From Psilocybe azurescens (Eukaryota; Basidiomycota; Agaricomycetes; Agaricales; Agrocybaceae), in assembly GCA_023853785.1 (NCBI GenBank), contig JAJIRX010000218.1, positions 62,001 through 126,000 of the forward strand: a stretch of DNA of 64,000 bases, read 5' to 3'. Each line of letters begins with the position of its first letter. The stretch's first letter is position 1. Below the pieces are notes generated by a model. That model ran no database searches, had not been told where the DNA came from, and saw only the letters and a program-made list of their open reading frames with translations. The position numbers and the translations under genes are program-made. Positions 25,604 to 38,319 of the stretch are shown piece after piece.

Positions 25604-26463
25604 GATGGCGCGAGTGTAGTGATGAAAGAAACAACAAAGGGAAAGATATGTTACGAGTGGAGTGCAAGTATTCTTGACAGCACCGCCTTCGATGTGTTGG
25701 ACTCTGATGATAACGGGCGACTATAGGGCTACCATGCCTCATGTAGACGTCATTGTAAGACAAGGCGAAATTGATGCGACGATGGAAAAAGTGTCAACAA
25801 AGTTGCAGAGGACAAAAACCCTGGGCGATGTTGCGGTTGTAGTGAAGATTGAGCGGCGATAATTCCTGATTGCCTGTTCACCTGTTCTTCAAAAGATGAT
25901 GTGGGTAAGTATTGGCCAGATGCGTCTCTGATAGACACGTTGCTTAGGGGAGGGGTGGGGTAGGCGTGTTCTGTCATTGAGAAGAGCCACACGTGTTGGG
26001 CGCATGTTTCCCATACCATACTATCACGTAAAGCCTTGAATGCCAAACGCCTATATTCGATAACTTACGTTTGAAACTGTCACAAAACACGCCTTGACGC
26101 CTGAAGAGACTACGTCGGTGAAAGTGTTGAGCCCCTTATCGGCACCTATCTGGACTTCCTAAAAGCGGAGAACAATAGGAGGATGTTGATGTGGATTTCG
26201 CTAGTTAGTAAAGACATGGTTTGCATACGGAGGATCGCGTGCATTCAGTTGTCTGACTTCATTCTCGATGAGGAGTCCCAAAAGTGAGACTCACTTTGAA
26301 CTGCTGTGAGGTGTTGATTCAAGGCAGCCCAACTTGAAGAAACTCGGATCGTCTTCGGCTACATGACGGATAATATCACCTGACCGGGTAAATCAGTTGC
26401 CTGATGAGCCGATCGACTTGAAGGAAGTTGACGACTAATCTATGTCCTGTTTGTAACTAGCTA
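25604..26463. other. Intergenic, nothing recognised
   Basis: Only an unmatched minus-strand ORF (25750-26046) overlaps the likely promoter of the coiled-coil gene. I see no domain, repeat or RNA gene. Confidence 0.4.
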
Positions 26464-27223
26464 CAGTACACTTTCTCATAATGCATAATGACGGTCACGC
26501 AAATTTCTTATGCATTATGAGATTTATGCAACATCAAATATGTCACGTTTTGTGACCTATTGTGACCCCGCTGGGATATGTGACAAACATGATACCCTTC
26601 GATATTACTACTTGCGATCCTCCCTAACGACACAGCCATCGAGAGTGGATTGACTTTTCTGGTCTTGAAGTACTCAACTATGTCCCCCTGGGATACAGCT
26701 GGATGTTTGTTAGTGTATGCATAAACTTCTAGCCAGTCTGCAGTTGTAAGATATTCACGGCCCTTCCTTTCAGATTTTGCTGACATTTTCGGGGCATTTT
26801 TGACTATAGGCATCTTCGGTTGTCAATGGTACGACTTCAGTTTACCTCAAGGTTTTCGAATCAGATGAGGTTCTTTAGGTATATTCCTAAGGGATTGCAA
26901 GTGGTGGGTGTGTAGAAAATCATTCCCAATGCAATATTTTTCTTGAAATTTTTGAATACCGTGCTCGCCACCTGAACCCTCTAGCATGAATATTTCTACA
27001 TCTAGGGGAGATTTATAACTCAGCATGGCCTAAAATGCATCTCATATTATGTCCCTTGATATAAAAACCATGCCACCACAGCCTGGAGCAAGATAAAACC
27101 ACTATCTGATAATGCATATTGACCGACTTGGCCTATGCATTATGCATTATGCAGTATGTGCTGATTTCCCTGCGAACAAATTCGGTTTCGCCAAAAAGCT
27201 ATGCATTATGAGAAAGTGTACTG
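26464..27223 (-). mobile_element. Non-autonomous pogo-like (Tc1/mariner superfamily) element
   Basis: The ends are inverted repeats of about 24 bp. The left begins CAGTACACTTTCTCATAATG, and the right end is its reverse complement. Each end is flanked by TA (26462-26463 and 27224-27225), which gives a TA target duplication. The trimer-like string TGCATTATGCATTATG also occurs internally near the right end. At 760 bp it is too short for a transposase of about 500 residues, but it keeps a fragment of one (see the next feature). It is therefore a deletion derivative. Confidence 0.85.
26508..26813 (-). pseudogene. Truncated pogo/CENP-B-type transposase, N-terminal HTH
   Basis: This 101-codon ORF starts at an ATG (26813) inside the pogo-like element. 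Residues about 18-55 (REYLTTADWLEVYAYTNKHP..SQGDIVEYF) match the CENP-B/pogo N-terminal helix-turn-helix pattern, in which a hydrophobic helix is followed by HP.LSQ..I..YF. The second HTH and the DDE catalytic domain are absent. The ORF is open, so a small DNA-binding peptide could still be made and bind the element ends. That is inference. Confidence 0.6.
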
Positions 27224-28431
27224 TACTTGTATATACCTCGACTATGAGCCTTCACTAATTTTACCAGACGTATTACTGGAGTTGAAAGCAAACGGCGATA
27301 GATATTCATTTGGGTCACCAGGTCTTTTTTGGGACGGAGAAGCTTCTTAGATATTACCAGCTTGGGGTCTACTTTCTTCGAATCTCTCGTATAAGTTATG
27401 TTTGCCAAACGAGGAACTCGTAGCCTTATAATACCGTCTGATCATCTAGCTCCAAAATTGAGCAGACCATTGCCCGGAATCAACACATTAAACAAAACTA
27501 CACTCAGCGCGGTAGCACGGTAATGCTACTGCCCAAAGCTGCCTACTTCATTACAACCTTTAACGTTTTGCATGACCGTGACATTTGGATGTTTAAATCA
27601 CTCTCAGCTCTCTCCTCAATTGTCATAATGTAAACTCACGGTACGAAAAGAATTAGGCCAAAATATCGGTGACTGCTTTACAGAAGAGATGAATATATTA
27701 CTACTGTAGCGTAAATAATCGCTGATATAAGCAAGAGATGGTCATATTCCTAGCGTTCATCTATGCCACCAACCATTCTACTTACAGAATATTATGTGTA
27801 TTTGTTCATCAGTATTGGGGTGTCGATTAGCAGTTAGGGAGAGAGTTTATCTAAGCACGATTGGTATAGTAGTTACTTAAAATGCCGTAAGTGGGACAAA
27901 AGTACTAGTAAGCCTGGAGATGAACTGAAGGTCATTTTTACGGGACGTTCTGAAACACCGATCACCACCTAAAGACTGAAGTTGATGTTGTATATATCAG
28001 CATCGTCAGGGTCATAGAAAATGGACTCAATTTTCAATTTTAAGCTAGTGCCTCGCTCGCCGGTTCCTTTCCGGTTCCTACAATTCATACCTGTGCCGAA
28101 ATTTGAATGGTTCAGCGGATACCCAGACCCGGCACTGTGGTAACCATGGCTTTAGCGCTTACGGCGTCTTGTCAATCAAGAGCATATATACAGAGGCGAT
28201 ATACTACTTTCCGTTTCTTTCCCCAACGCTCTTCGTCATAAAAGCAATGTACGAGTCAACTACATTTTCCGGAGCAAACTTAATCGCGGTAATACTCACT
28301 GTTTGGTAATTCGCGTGTTGTACGATCCCCGGGTCTGCATTTCTCAACTCTTCTTGTTTTCGTAGGATCCATGGAATTTCTCTGGTAAGCACACAAATAC
28401 TATTCTACGATATCGGATGCTGAGAAGAGTA
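27224..28431. other. Intergenic, nothing recognised
   Basis: Short ORFs only, none with a known motif. The ATG-initiated stretch near 28249 could be a first exon of the following DUF6534-like gene, but the join is not convincing. Confidence 0.35.
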
Positions 28432-30065
28432 CCCAGCTCATGGTGGCACAATATTTCCATCAACAGGCGAACGGGGACGCCAAGATCTTGAAGGTGACAG
28501 TAGGGTTGCTGTGGTACGCTATCATGCTATTACAGGAACTGTCAAACAAGTGATGACACACTCTTCTCAGCTTTCTCGGAACGGCTGAAGTAGTGTTCTG
28601 TGGCCATCAAATTTATTATTTACTCGTAATCTGCGACCACGATCGTCAATGTCTAATACAAATGCAATTGTGAGTTGTTTCCAGCTGATATTTTTGATTA
28701 ATCGGTTCCAATCATGTAGCTCGGTATTGGTATGTATCGCCGCCTCATTCCCTTCGAGACCACTAACCACAGAAACATCCCAAAGGGACAGTATTGCTGT
28801 GTGGTAAGTGTGATCATGCTTTCGGTGGACGTACCCCTTCAATAATCCTTCAATGCTTACAGTTTCTCATTAAACTAATCGGACAACTGTGCGTATCACG
28901 TACTGCACGCGTTATTACTCACATAATGGTCTAACAATATATTGGAACAAGAAGTTTTTTTGCAAATCGGATTTGGACAGGTTATTACCGAATATGTTTC
29001 TCAAAACGAATTCTAGCTGATATTTCTTCAGCTGGACGCAGCTTTGGGACTCGCGCTTCTATTCTTGCCCTACCCGTCGTGAGTTGAGTTTTCATTCTTA
29101 GTTTAATGAAATAGGGAATCCTCATCGAATACTGGCACTCCGCGGCGCATCGACTAGATTGGACTATCTCTGACGCAATTTGGTAACTAAATCATATGTT
29201 CTTGAATGTCATCGACGTCATATCCACTACGAGTACAAAACAGGTGCTGGGTTAGGTTCGTATCATATCGTAAAATATTGAGTTTTAACGATCTCAGCTC
29301 ATAATTCCCTTGCCGATCTTGATACTCTATAGCCCAAGTCATAGCCACGTTTGTTAAAGTCTAAGCAGGTTATGAAGACGTTATACTGATGCCCCTGTCA
29401 TAGAGGAGATCAAGCGTATTTTCATAGATTGCGAGCGTCGAAGCAGGCATTGTTTCTCAAAGTGAGTCTTCTCTTTCTTATGTTATCCACGTGTTTTCCT
29501 TTTATCTTACTGCCTTCAGACCACCACATCGATCCAGAACATCTCGTCACTCGGTTGTGATGTTCTCATTTCGGCGACGCTGTGCTTTATATTCCACGCA
29601 CACCGTTCCGGAATGAAGAAGTGAGTTACAATTTTCCTTTCTTTTCTGATGGTCACGTCTTCATGGGCCATAACGTCTTGCGTCTGTAGATCAGATTCCT
29701 TGATCAATAAACTGATCATTTACACGATCAATCGGGCTATTGCGACCAGGTAAAATGTGATTTTTGTAGTACCTACTTTCGTTCATTTGCTTATCTAATA
29801 CCAACCCAGCCTCTGTTCACTTTTAACGGTCGTTCTGGTACGCGTCTTATCAAGAGTAATCATACGTACTTGTCTAACTGTAAAGTATGGTCGACATTCG
29901 ACTCCAGTTCCAAAGCCTTTATGGAACATTCTATTTGTACGTTCTCCGATTAACTCCCACACACGTATCTACTAACTATCTGGAATAGCAAGATTCCTTT
30001 TCTCGCAAGCGCGCAAGGTGAATGCTAAACTCGCAACTAATCGACCCGCAAGGCTGACTAAATGA
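28432..30065 (+). CDS. DUF6534-like multi-pass membrane protein
   Basis: Expanded basidiomycete membrane protein family of unknown function, normally about 300 residues with seven TM segments. The clearest part is a chain of three exons. Exon 29520-29620 reads TTTSIQNISSLGCDVLISAT then LCFIFHAHRSGMKK. Exon 29690-29749 reads SDSLINKLIIYTINRAIAT. Exon 29810-29837 reads SLCSLLTVVL. All have canonical GT..AG borders and matching phases. The SGxKKxDSxINxLIxYTINR string is the family hallmark as I know it. Upstream, QYFHQQANGDAKILKVTVGL (about 28449-28510) and ALGLALLFLPYPS (about 29035-29077) fit the N-terminal half, but the exons between 28520 and 29030 are uncertain. The last exons (29886-29935 and about 29991-30065) are the best guess for the C-terminus. 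The true start is not resolved. Confidence 0.6.
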
Positions 30066-33000
30066 CACGAAGTTTATGTTATATCAGTAATCAGTCTGTG
30101 AGCCTTATTATCAGCATGGCCTACGACTATGCTTTGACAAATGAGCGTAGATTAACGTCGAGAAGAAATCTTCAAGAGGAAAATAACCGTTCAATCAATC
30201 TTACCAACCTGGTTCAGGAGGATCTTACCAGTGCGGAGAGATATGATCATGGTATGAATGTGGCTTTCCACGATTATTCATTTCCAGATTTAACGCTTTA
30301 CTGGCAGTTAAAATAAGCCATCACGATAGCTCTTGAGCTGAAACCCAAAACGCGAACATCATATAGGTAGGGGTTCTGCTCTAAGTCATGATACGCTATC
30401 GAGGCTGAACTGCAAGTATCCGTAGGTCGACGTTGCCTACTGCACTTCAATTCTGCGGTGGGGTTACAAAGGAGAGTAGGGGAAGCAGAAAGGACAGGGA
30501 TCCACGCGGTGTCTGCAACATTAAAGAGACGTCATTGAACATTTGGACTTTGGAACTCTCTGAGAGGTAGAGCACGAGTTTATTAATACAACCGCACTTA
30601 CCAGTTTTAAAAGATGGAGAGTACTTAACCCTAGAATAGAAGCACAATTGACGGTAACAAGTGACAGAGTGTTTGTCGTTGGATATAGCGTTCCGTGACC
30701 AAATAAGTATCAAGTGCTGGGTGTTCGCCCAGGATGTTCAAACATCGGCCCTTTATACGTGAATACAATGTGTTTTATATCAAAGTATTTCAAACTAGAC
30801 AATAAAGGTACTGCGAAGGCTTTACTATCATCATCTTTGACAAACGGAGGACCGTATGCAAATTTAAGCTGCGCCGGAAACAGGAACGGTGTTTGAGTAT
30901 CAGGTACTGGTTTAGAGCCGGCTTGCACATACATACATTGTTGGATCCCAAGTACGAGCTCGCATTACTTCTTATTCGATGAATGTTCCTCGCTTTAAGC
31001 AACTGATTGACCGCTTTGGGAAGTCGATGGCGATGTCCGAAGGCGGACTCAGAATTTACAACCTCGTCCAACTGTTGACATGAAGCTCATGGAAGGAATT
31101 GAACATTCAGATGATAGCCCTTTCAACAATGCGTAACTCTGGTTGGCAATGAACAGGCCGCAATTAGCTGTGGTGAGCACTGTATGTGGGTAATAGCTAT
31201 GAGATCCCCCAGAGGGAAATTTTACACAATGGATAGATTGATCGTCACAATGAAATTTCGGACTGCACCGCATAGTTTTTGCTTTGAACCATTTACATTT
31301 ACAACCTTTTTAAAGTGGTCGAGCTACTCAATATCACTCGTTTATAAGGGGAGATTTAACCGCCGTCGCAGCTTCCCTCCGCCATCCTTCCACCGAACGA
31401 CTCTAAGCACCTCCCTATAAATCACAGTTAGTCTATGCGCTATTCCACTCTATGTGTTACTATTATCCTTACATTCACACACGCGCTCTGTGCAATACAA
31501 AGGCTGGCGTTACCACCTTCACCGAACTGTGTAGCAATGTGACATGAGTGTGAAGCACTGTAGATCATTAGCCAAGGGACCGACTCACGCTCGCAGAGCC
31601 ACAGACTTCGCTGCCGGGGCAGTCATTGTCGTTGTTGCATTGGAATTGTGAAAGGCCTGCGATAAATACGTTCACGTTTAGAATCATCTCAAATGATGAG
31701 AATATCAGCTTAGTTGCGGTACTGATCTTTGTTTGTTGTGAGAGACGTACGAAGCAAGCTTGAGAGGATTCTGAGGGAAGTAATAGAGAGTTTGTATGCC
31801 TTTTATATCTGAAGACACTATCTATGAACGCATTCGACCACAGACCAGATACTGGGAACCCCCGCAGTCAAATTCAGACGTTTTGCCTGTGTCATTTTGA
31901 ATTTCACCCCGCGAAGGTCGCATTTTGTTATGAGTAACTGTAATAAACTATCGTAATAACAGTTTCTGAATAGCTTTAATAGACATGATGATTCACCTTT
32001 GTGGTGATTGGCATATCCCGTGCGGTTAGACTTTGACTGCGATCATACGGCTGAAAATAAGAACGCATTCAAGGTCTTCTGAACGACGATTTCATAAACC
32101 GGCTGGTCATTTCACCTATTTTCTATTAAAGATAGATGTATAATTTGGTGAATAATAGTTTATTTCATGCAAAGAGTGGCGTTTAATCGATTTAGGCCCA
32201 TACTTCTTCGCAAAAGAAATACAAAAATTGTCGGATGCGGTTAGGAAATGACTGAAATCAGTGGACGTTTGTGGAAAATCAAAGTAATCATTCCGACCTG
32301 CCGAACTTGTGGTGATTATAAAACACGGGCGTTTCTGTTGACTAAAACTGTAGAGCTATTGGACGATTGGGACCGATGAATTAATAGTCGGGATTGCCTT
32401 TAAGCGAAAGCGTTGATGAAAACACGTAAATCTTGGTTTTCATCAGTCCCCACAATGAATTAGATTGTTGGTTTTCAGGCCAACTAAGGTATTTTGTCAT
32501 GGCTCGCGGACGCCATTCGCTATGCTAAAGTTAAAAGCGCCTGTTTTTTGAATGGCAAAGAAGAGCTCACTTTGGGAAGACCGATCGTGCCCGACTATGG
32601 AGATTGGAAGACACCATTTATATCTTCTTTTATTTCTCCATTTTATTGGTTTTACAAATCCGCGTTTTGTAGGAGCGTTAGACGTTAGACGACTGACCTC
32701 AGCCTTCTCACATTTTACTGCGCAAAATTGAAAGTGTTTTTATTGACAATCAGCGAAGGACACACGGCACTACAGTTTACCACTGACAATTGAGTTATTG
32801 ATCGGCACGAAATGCGGCATTGAGCCTTTCACTCCAGAGATTTCTCGTGCTTATGCACATCGTCCATTATTCACTTGCTTTGCTGAGCTAAGCAAGATTG
32901 CAGAATTCCGCCACCAGCTTGTTGTAAGTCACTGTCACTATTGTTTCTGACGTCGACAATGGGATAGTAGGTAACTAGAATTTGACTTTCGCCTCTTGTT

Positions 33001-33990
33001 GTAATGAACACGCGATAATATGACATGTATTTCTCATGGGACGGAATGGGGTCATCTTTGTCCTCCTTCTCTGGAGAGGCGAAAGGGCAACGGAATCATG
33101 GTTATCCACATATGTTGGAGTATTATAAACAGCACATCTCCTGAAAATGCCCCGCTTGAGCGAGAAGTACTTGGTTTGTTTTCTCGATCAAAACGATGGT
33201 GGAATATATCCCCAGCCTCATTCCCGCCTCTCCGATTTAAGATGGTAGGTTGATGTCACCATGTGCAGGAAAGAACAGAGTAACGTTAGGGTAACGATGA
33301 GCCAACAAGGTCAAGGATGATAGGAAACGATTCGCGTTGCTCAAAACATTGTTGTAAGAGATGGTGAACTGGAAGAATATCATAAAATCACTGATAGAAA
33401 TCTACAATCCAGGATGGAGCGAACCGATGCTGGCCAAAGCCCATAGTGATTCTGCATAGAGATATTTAATGACTGATCACGAAGCCGTGATAAGACCAGT
33501 CGATTGATTCACGACGCACGATCAACTCGAAAGTCCGGCATCCGTAATATAGTCCTGGAAAGTATGAATGATACCGCAGGGAGCCTTTGGCGATCGCGTT
33601 CATAAAGTCCCCGACCGTCGGGAGATATGAAACCACAATTCAGAGCAGATCGAGTTCGATCTGAGAAGAACTATGGGAGGAGTGATGGGATAGAGACAAT
33701 ACGTCGACAACCAGTGTGAGTGCTTGGGGTGGATGTCTGATGGATGTGGTTGAGAATAAAGTTGGACTCGTGCTTTCTTTTCTTTCCCACCATGTTCATC
33801 GATTCAAAATGTTCCCACGATGATGATGCTGACGTTAGCGTCGTAGAAATGGATAGGCGAAAAAGTCACTTTTACAAGTTAACTAGCTCACTTTTACCAC
33901 TCAACCAAACATGTTCACTTTTGATTAACTTTCCCCCATGACTTGACAATTTCACTTTTCACTTTTTCTGCCAGTGCATTTGAGTCTGTG
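30066..33990. other. Gene-poor stretch, no product recognised
   Basis: Unmatched short ORFs at 30062-30316 (+), 30447-30713 (-), 32494-32688 (+) and 33020-33253 (+). None has a recognisable motif. A dispersed repeat copy is at 30860-30950 (listed separately). No RNA gene was found. Confidence 0.4.
30860..30950 (-). repeat. Dispersed repeat, copy A (pairs with 60950-61045)
   Basis: Shares AGAGCC(G/A)GCTTGC(A/G)CATACAT(A/G)CATTGTTGGA, and weaker flanking similarity, with 60950-61045 in the same orientation. On the minus strand both encode MY(V/A)QAGS(K/R)xVPD. Probably a fragment of an unidentified repeat family. Copy A lies in a less AT-rich context than copy B. Confidence 0.6.
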
Positions 33991-35935
33991 CAACATTGAA
34001 CACTGACCCTCATCAAGGACTTTGCACTTGTATAACTATAGCTATTGATTAATTAACAATTGTGTGTAGTCATAAAAAGCTAGATAATGTAATACCAGCA
34101 GTATATAAGCTGTACACCTTTCCGTGCAGGTTGTGCATGTTGAATGAAGTAAATTCACCGGCCAAAAGTGCGGAGTTTGAATTATTGGAATCTGGGAACC
34201 AAACGGCTCCATTCCTGTGATCCTGTGCACTGAATGCACCACCACAAGTGTGTAGAATTTTTATATAAACTGAATTCTCTGTTACAGAGTAAATTTAGCT
34301 AGTATAAAATGTATTTACAGTATATAAGTAAAGTATTTACATTATTGTATGCTACATGTTTACCTCCCAATCTCATGGTTTTTAGCTGTTTGCTTTGGTC
34401 TTTTCAACATGAATATGATTCCTGTTGCTTTTTGGTTGCTTGTCTTCAAAGAATCAGCCCATGACACTTTCTAGACATTGATTGTGTTAAATCTGGATAG
34501 ACACAAATATTCTAGATATTTTATTTAACAATGGAGTAATCTCAGACTAATATATTTTTCCAATCTTGAGAGATATTCTCAATTTTATTACTGCTGCAAT
34601 AATGAATAATGCTTATCAAGTACCTATTTCTTACTGCACTTGCTCCTCTGTCTTTCACCACTATTTTGATTTTATTTTCCACCTGTTTGATATAGTACTG
34701 ACCTTGTATTTCATTTCCATGCAAGACACTACCAGCTTCTAGAGCAAGAACATTACTGTACTACTACAACCAACTATTTGGTCACACCATTACAGGGTAC
34801 CCCAAAGAGCTCTCTGGTCCTGGAATTTGCAATTTTTACAGCTTCAAAATACTCCACACCTCTGACAATATATCCAGCAGCTTCAGCAGGCTTCACACCT
34901 TTTCCTTAGCTTTGCACCTGTTTCCTCAACTCTGCACCTCATTGGACCTTATTCCAGCTTACTCCAGCTTATTCCCTTATCTTTTATATTTGTTCTCAGC
35001 AGTTTACAAAGCTTTCACACCTATTTCAACATTCTGAACCTCCAATCATCCCTTCCTTCAGTATACATTATTCCGACAGCTTTGCACCTCTTAGAAACTC
35101 ACTGAACCTCTTTGAACCTCTTTGCACCTCATCATTATTGATCATCCAGCCTGTTCTATGCCTCAGAAAGTCAAATGTAATTCTGCGCACCTTGTACCTA
35201 TTCAGGTTCACTGTGGATCATTTTCCTTGGTCACATGCCAATCTATCAGTTTCCAAGTGTGTACAATGTCTGGATCAGCTGCAAGGCTATGCTATACATA
35301 TTCTACACTCCGTTGAAGCTCAAGATAGGAATCTGCAACCCATTCCAGCATTTAGCACATTTGCAAGGAAGGTCCAGAGCATCAGGAAGGCTTTCCTATG
35401 TATAGGTTCTATCATGTTCTTTACCTTTTTCATTGATCATCTTTGCATTTTCAGAGTACTTTGTGATATATTTTTATGGTTTGTGGACATTTATTTATCT
35501 TCATTCCTAGTTTTCTTTGTTTCATGATCATCACCACTTTTGATTCTTTATGCAGAAGTTTAAACTTTCATTCAGTTCTTTGTGTGTTGCTATCACACCT
35601 CCTTATTTGTAGCAGACTACGCCTTTATTCAGTATTCAATATTCATAGTATAAAAGCTTGTATTGTATCTACATTGAAAAAGTTTCCAACCCTCAGATAT
35701 TGTTCTCGCACCATTACACCTTGTTTTAGAGCTTTGCACCTCATTCACAAATGTTGCACCTTGTTTTCATAGCTCTGCACCTTGTTCTCAAACATCACAT
35801 CTCATTTTCAGAGCTTCACACCTTGTCATACATCACTGCACCTAGTCAGTTCCATCTGGTATAGCTTCCAGAACCCAGTCTTGCACCCTCAGAGCCTCAA
35901 GATGACTTCCCTCTGCACTCCAAACCTTTGAGTTA
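33991..35935. repeat. AT-rich region with recurrent TTTGCACCTC-like motif
   Basis: From about 34040 onward the composition shifts to AT-rich, and ORFs become short and meaningless. A degenerate motif (C)TTTGCACCT or TTCACACCTT recurs more than ten times at 34880-35130 and 35730-35840, sometimes at about 20-30 bp spacing. I take this as decayed transposon DNA that later received the Tc1/mariner insertion. I recognise no transposase in it. Confidence 0.5.
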
Positions 35936-35937
35936 TA

Positions 35938-37537
35938 CAGTAGCTCAAAAAACCATCCCAATGTTTGGCACTTTCTCACTAATTGTTTAATAACTTGGGA
36001 AATAAACTATGTAAAAGTCTGAAAATATTATATGTTATAGTGTAACATGTGACTAACATATTTCTCACCAAGGTCACATGATTTTAATAAAAACTGATTA
36101 AGTAACAGAATTTACAAAATAATAGAACATTGGGACAGTTTTTTGACTCTCTATCTAGTACTTAGCATGGCCTCCCTTTGCCTTGATAACAGCCTCTATT
36201 CTCCTTGGCATGCTTTATATAAGCCTTTGGCATGTTTCTGAAGGTATTTCAGTCCATTCCTTTGCCAATCTCTCCCACAATTCAAATGCTCCTTTGGGTG
36301 GTGTCTCATAGGTGTTCATTTGCCTTTTGAGGTAAACCCAAAGGTGTTCAATGGGGTTGAGATCAGGGGATTGGGGTGGCCACTCTATAACTTCAATATA
36401 ATTGGCCAAAAACCATTCTTGAGCTTTTTGGAGGTGTGTTTGGGGTCATTATCCTGCTGAAAAATCCTTTTCCCCTCAGCCATCTCCAAGTTGTCAAAGC
36501 TTTCATCCACCCCATGCTCCAAAATTTCACAGTATTGGTCTGCATTCATCTTCCCCTCAACCTCAGTGAGTGTTCCAACACCATTCCACCCCATACAACC
36601 CCATACCATGAGATTGTTGCCCCTCCATGCTTGACAGTTGGTGATGTTGTTCTATCTGAGATTGCTTCACCCTTGGGTTTCCATGTATAGACCCTTCCAT
36701 CTGAGCCAATCCTGTTGATTTTTGTTTCATCTGACCAGAGTACTCTTTTCCAATCCTCCACAGTCCAGCCAACATGATTCTGGGCGAATTTTAGGTGTTT
36801 TTGACAGTGGATAGCCTTGAGGAGGGGCCATTTTGATTTAACAACAGAGCGGAAGTTGTTTTCTTTGAGGGCTTTTCTGACTGTTTGGGCACAAACAGGA
36901 GAGGGAATAGCATCATTGATGAAGTGTGTTGCCTGAACAGCATTGTCCGGCTTTCCTGTTTTGATTTGACAAAAAAGACCTGTTTATCCTTAGGAGTAAG
37001 CTTAGAGGGACGTCCACCTTTGTTGTTTTGGGGTTTTCTTTGTTGGCATCCACTTCCCACTTGATTCTTCCAACAGTAGACTTTCCCAAACCAGTTTTAG
37101 ACTCTATTTGACAAAGAGAATAGCCCTCTTCAAGAAGATTGAGGACAGAATTGTACTGAGAAGGTGTTGCAGGCTTCATGATGTGGTGGTTAAAGAGAAA
37201 GATGGTTAAACTTGAATTCAACATTGCAAATGTGTACAAATAGTGTCACATGACCTTGTATAATTTTCTCACAATTTATACAAAGCAATTTGGCTTTCTA
37301 CAAGCATGTAAAGCTATTATTTTATAGGGTCAAAAAACTGTCCCAATGTTTTATTATTTTGTAAATTCCATTACTTAATCAGTTTTTGTTAAAATCATGT
37401 GACCTTGGTGAGAAATACGTTAGTCACATATTAAACTATAACATATAATATTTTCAGACTTTTACATAATTTATTTCCCAAGTTATTAAACAATTAGTGA
37501 GAAAGTGCCAAACATTGGGATGGTTTTTGAGCTACTG
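35938..37537 (-). mobile_element. Tc1/mariner element with 210-bp inverted repeats
   Basis: Complete element bounded by TA on both sides (35936-35937 and 37538-37539). The terminal inverted repeats are about 210 bp each (35938-36147 and 37329-37537). They begin CAGTAGCTCAAAAA and are nearly identical, with only a few differences, which indicates a fairly recent insertion. The internal region encodes one transposase on the minus strand. TIRs this long are unusual for Tc1, where 20-60 bp is common, although IR/DR-type members of about 200 bp are known. Confidence 0.92.
36155..37179 (-). pseudogene. Tc1-like DDE transposase, frameshifted
   Basis: DNA cut-and-paste transposase of about 340 residues. 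In order there is an N-terminal HTH (MKPATPSQYNSVLNLLEEGY..IESKTGLGKSTVGRI), then GRPSKLTPKDKQ, then the DDE core. The core has WSDETKINRIGSDGRVY (first Asp), FQQDNDPKHTSK (second Asp) and WPPQSPDLNPIEHLW (third acidic residue, Glu). The C-terminus is SMPRRIEAVIKAKGG..HAKY, stopping at 36155. All hallmark residues are present, but at least three or four frame changes lie between them (near 37030, 36970, 36420 and 36210). As written the gene cannot yield a full protein. It starts just inside the right TIR. Confidence 0.9.
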
Positions 37538-38319
37538 TAGGTTCCTTCATTGTTCTTTCAGTTTATTATAGATTTTTGTTTTTGTTTTGTGCACAGCAGA
37601 GCAGTCATCTGGCTCCATCAGCATGCTGGGGCATCCAAGATGGGGTGTGTGGGCATGCTTATTCTGGTTGACATACATAACTGGGTTCAACAGACTCTAA
37701 CAATGCACAACATTCACATCTATGGAGTAGGCACTGGTTAGCCTCATTTTCACAGCTCAATCAACATTAAAGTCTCACTATTATCTTTTGTATTTTGCTA
37801 TGTAGGACTTGATTAGGCATAGACACAGACCAGGTTAGACATCTAATATTTGGTTGGGATTTAATAGTTGTCAACTTAGTCTGATTTCTAAAATCTCATT
37901 ACAGGCTCTAACAAAGCACATAGTGCATGTCTATGGTGTGGATACAAACAAGGTGAGATTGTCTGCAGCACTAAAGATTTAAATTTAGTGATGTAATTAA
38001 ACAGACTCTCACAAAGCGTGAATCCTGAAGAAGATATATTAAGCAGGGCTATGGACACTATTATGGGGATACTTACTTAGCCAATTTATTATGGCCTTAT
38101 ATTCAAAGTGGGTGCAGAGCATTTTAAAGAGGAATATATTACTTGATACTATTGGTATATCATTATGTGTGCCCCAGCAGTAATATTGTCCAACATTGCA
38201 TGCTCATCCTCAGATATGCATGCCCCAGCCCCTGCATGTCCCTTGCATACCATTTTTGCACACCCCAGCATGCCCCGCACACTGCTGGCACAGTAAAAAC
38301 CTGTGCCCCCTGAAGAGAA
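37538..38319. other. AT-rich transposon-derived flank, no gene
   Basis: No supported ORF. The stretch 38160-38300 carries repeated CCCCAGC/TGCCCC strings. A second CACTGCTGGCACAG string (38278-38291) resembles the end of the neighbouring long-TIR element and might be an older terminus. Confidence 0.4.
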
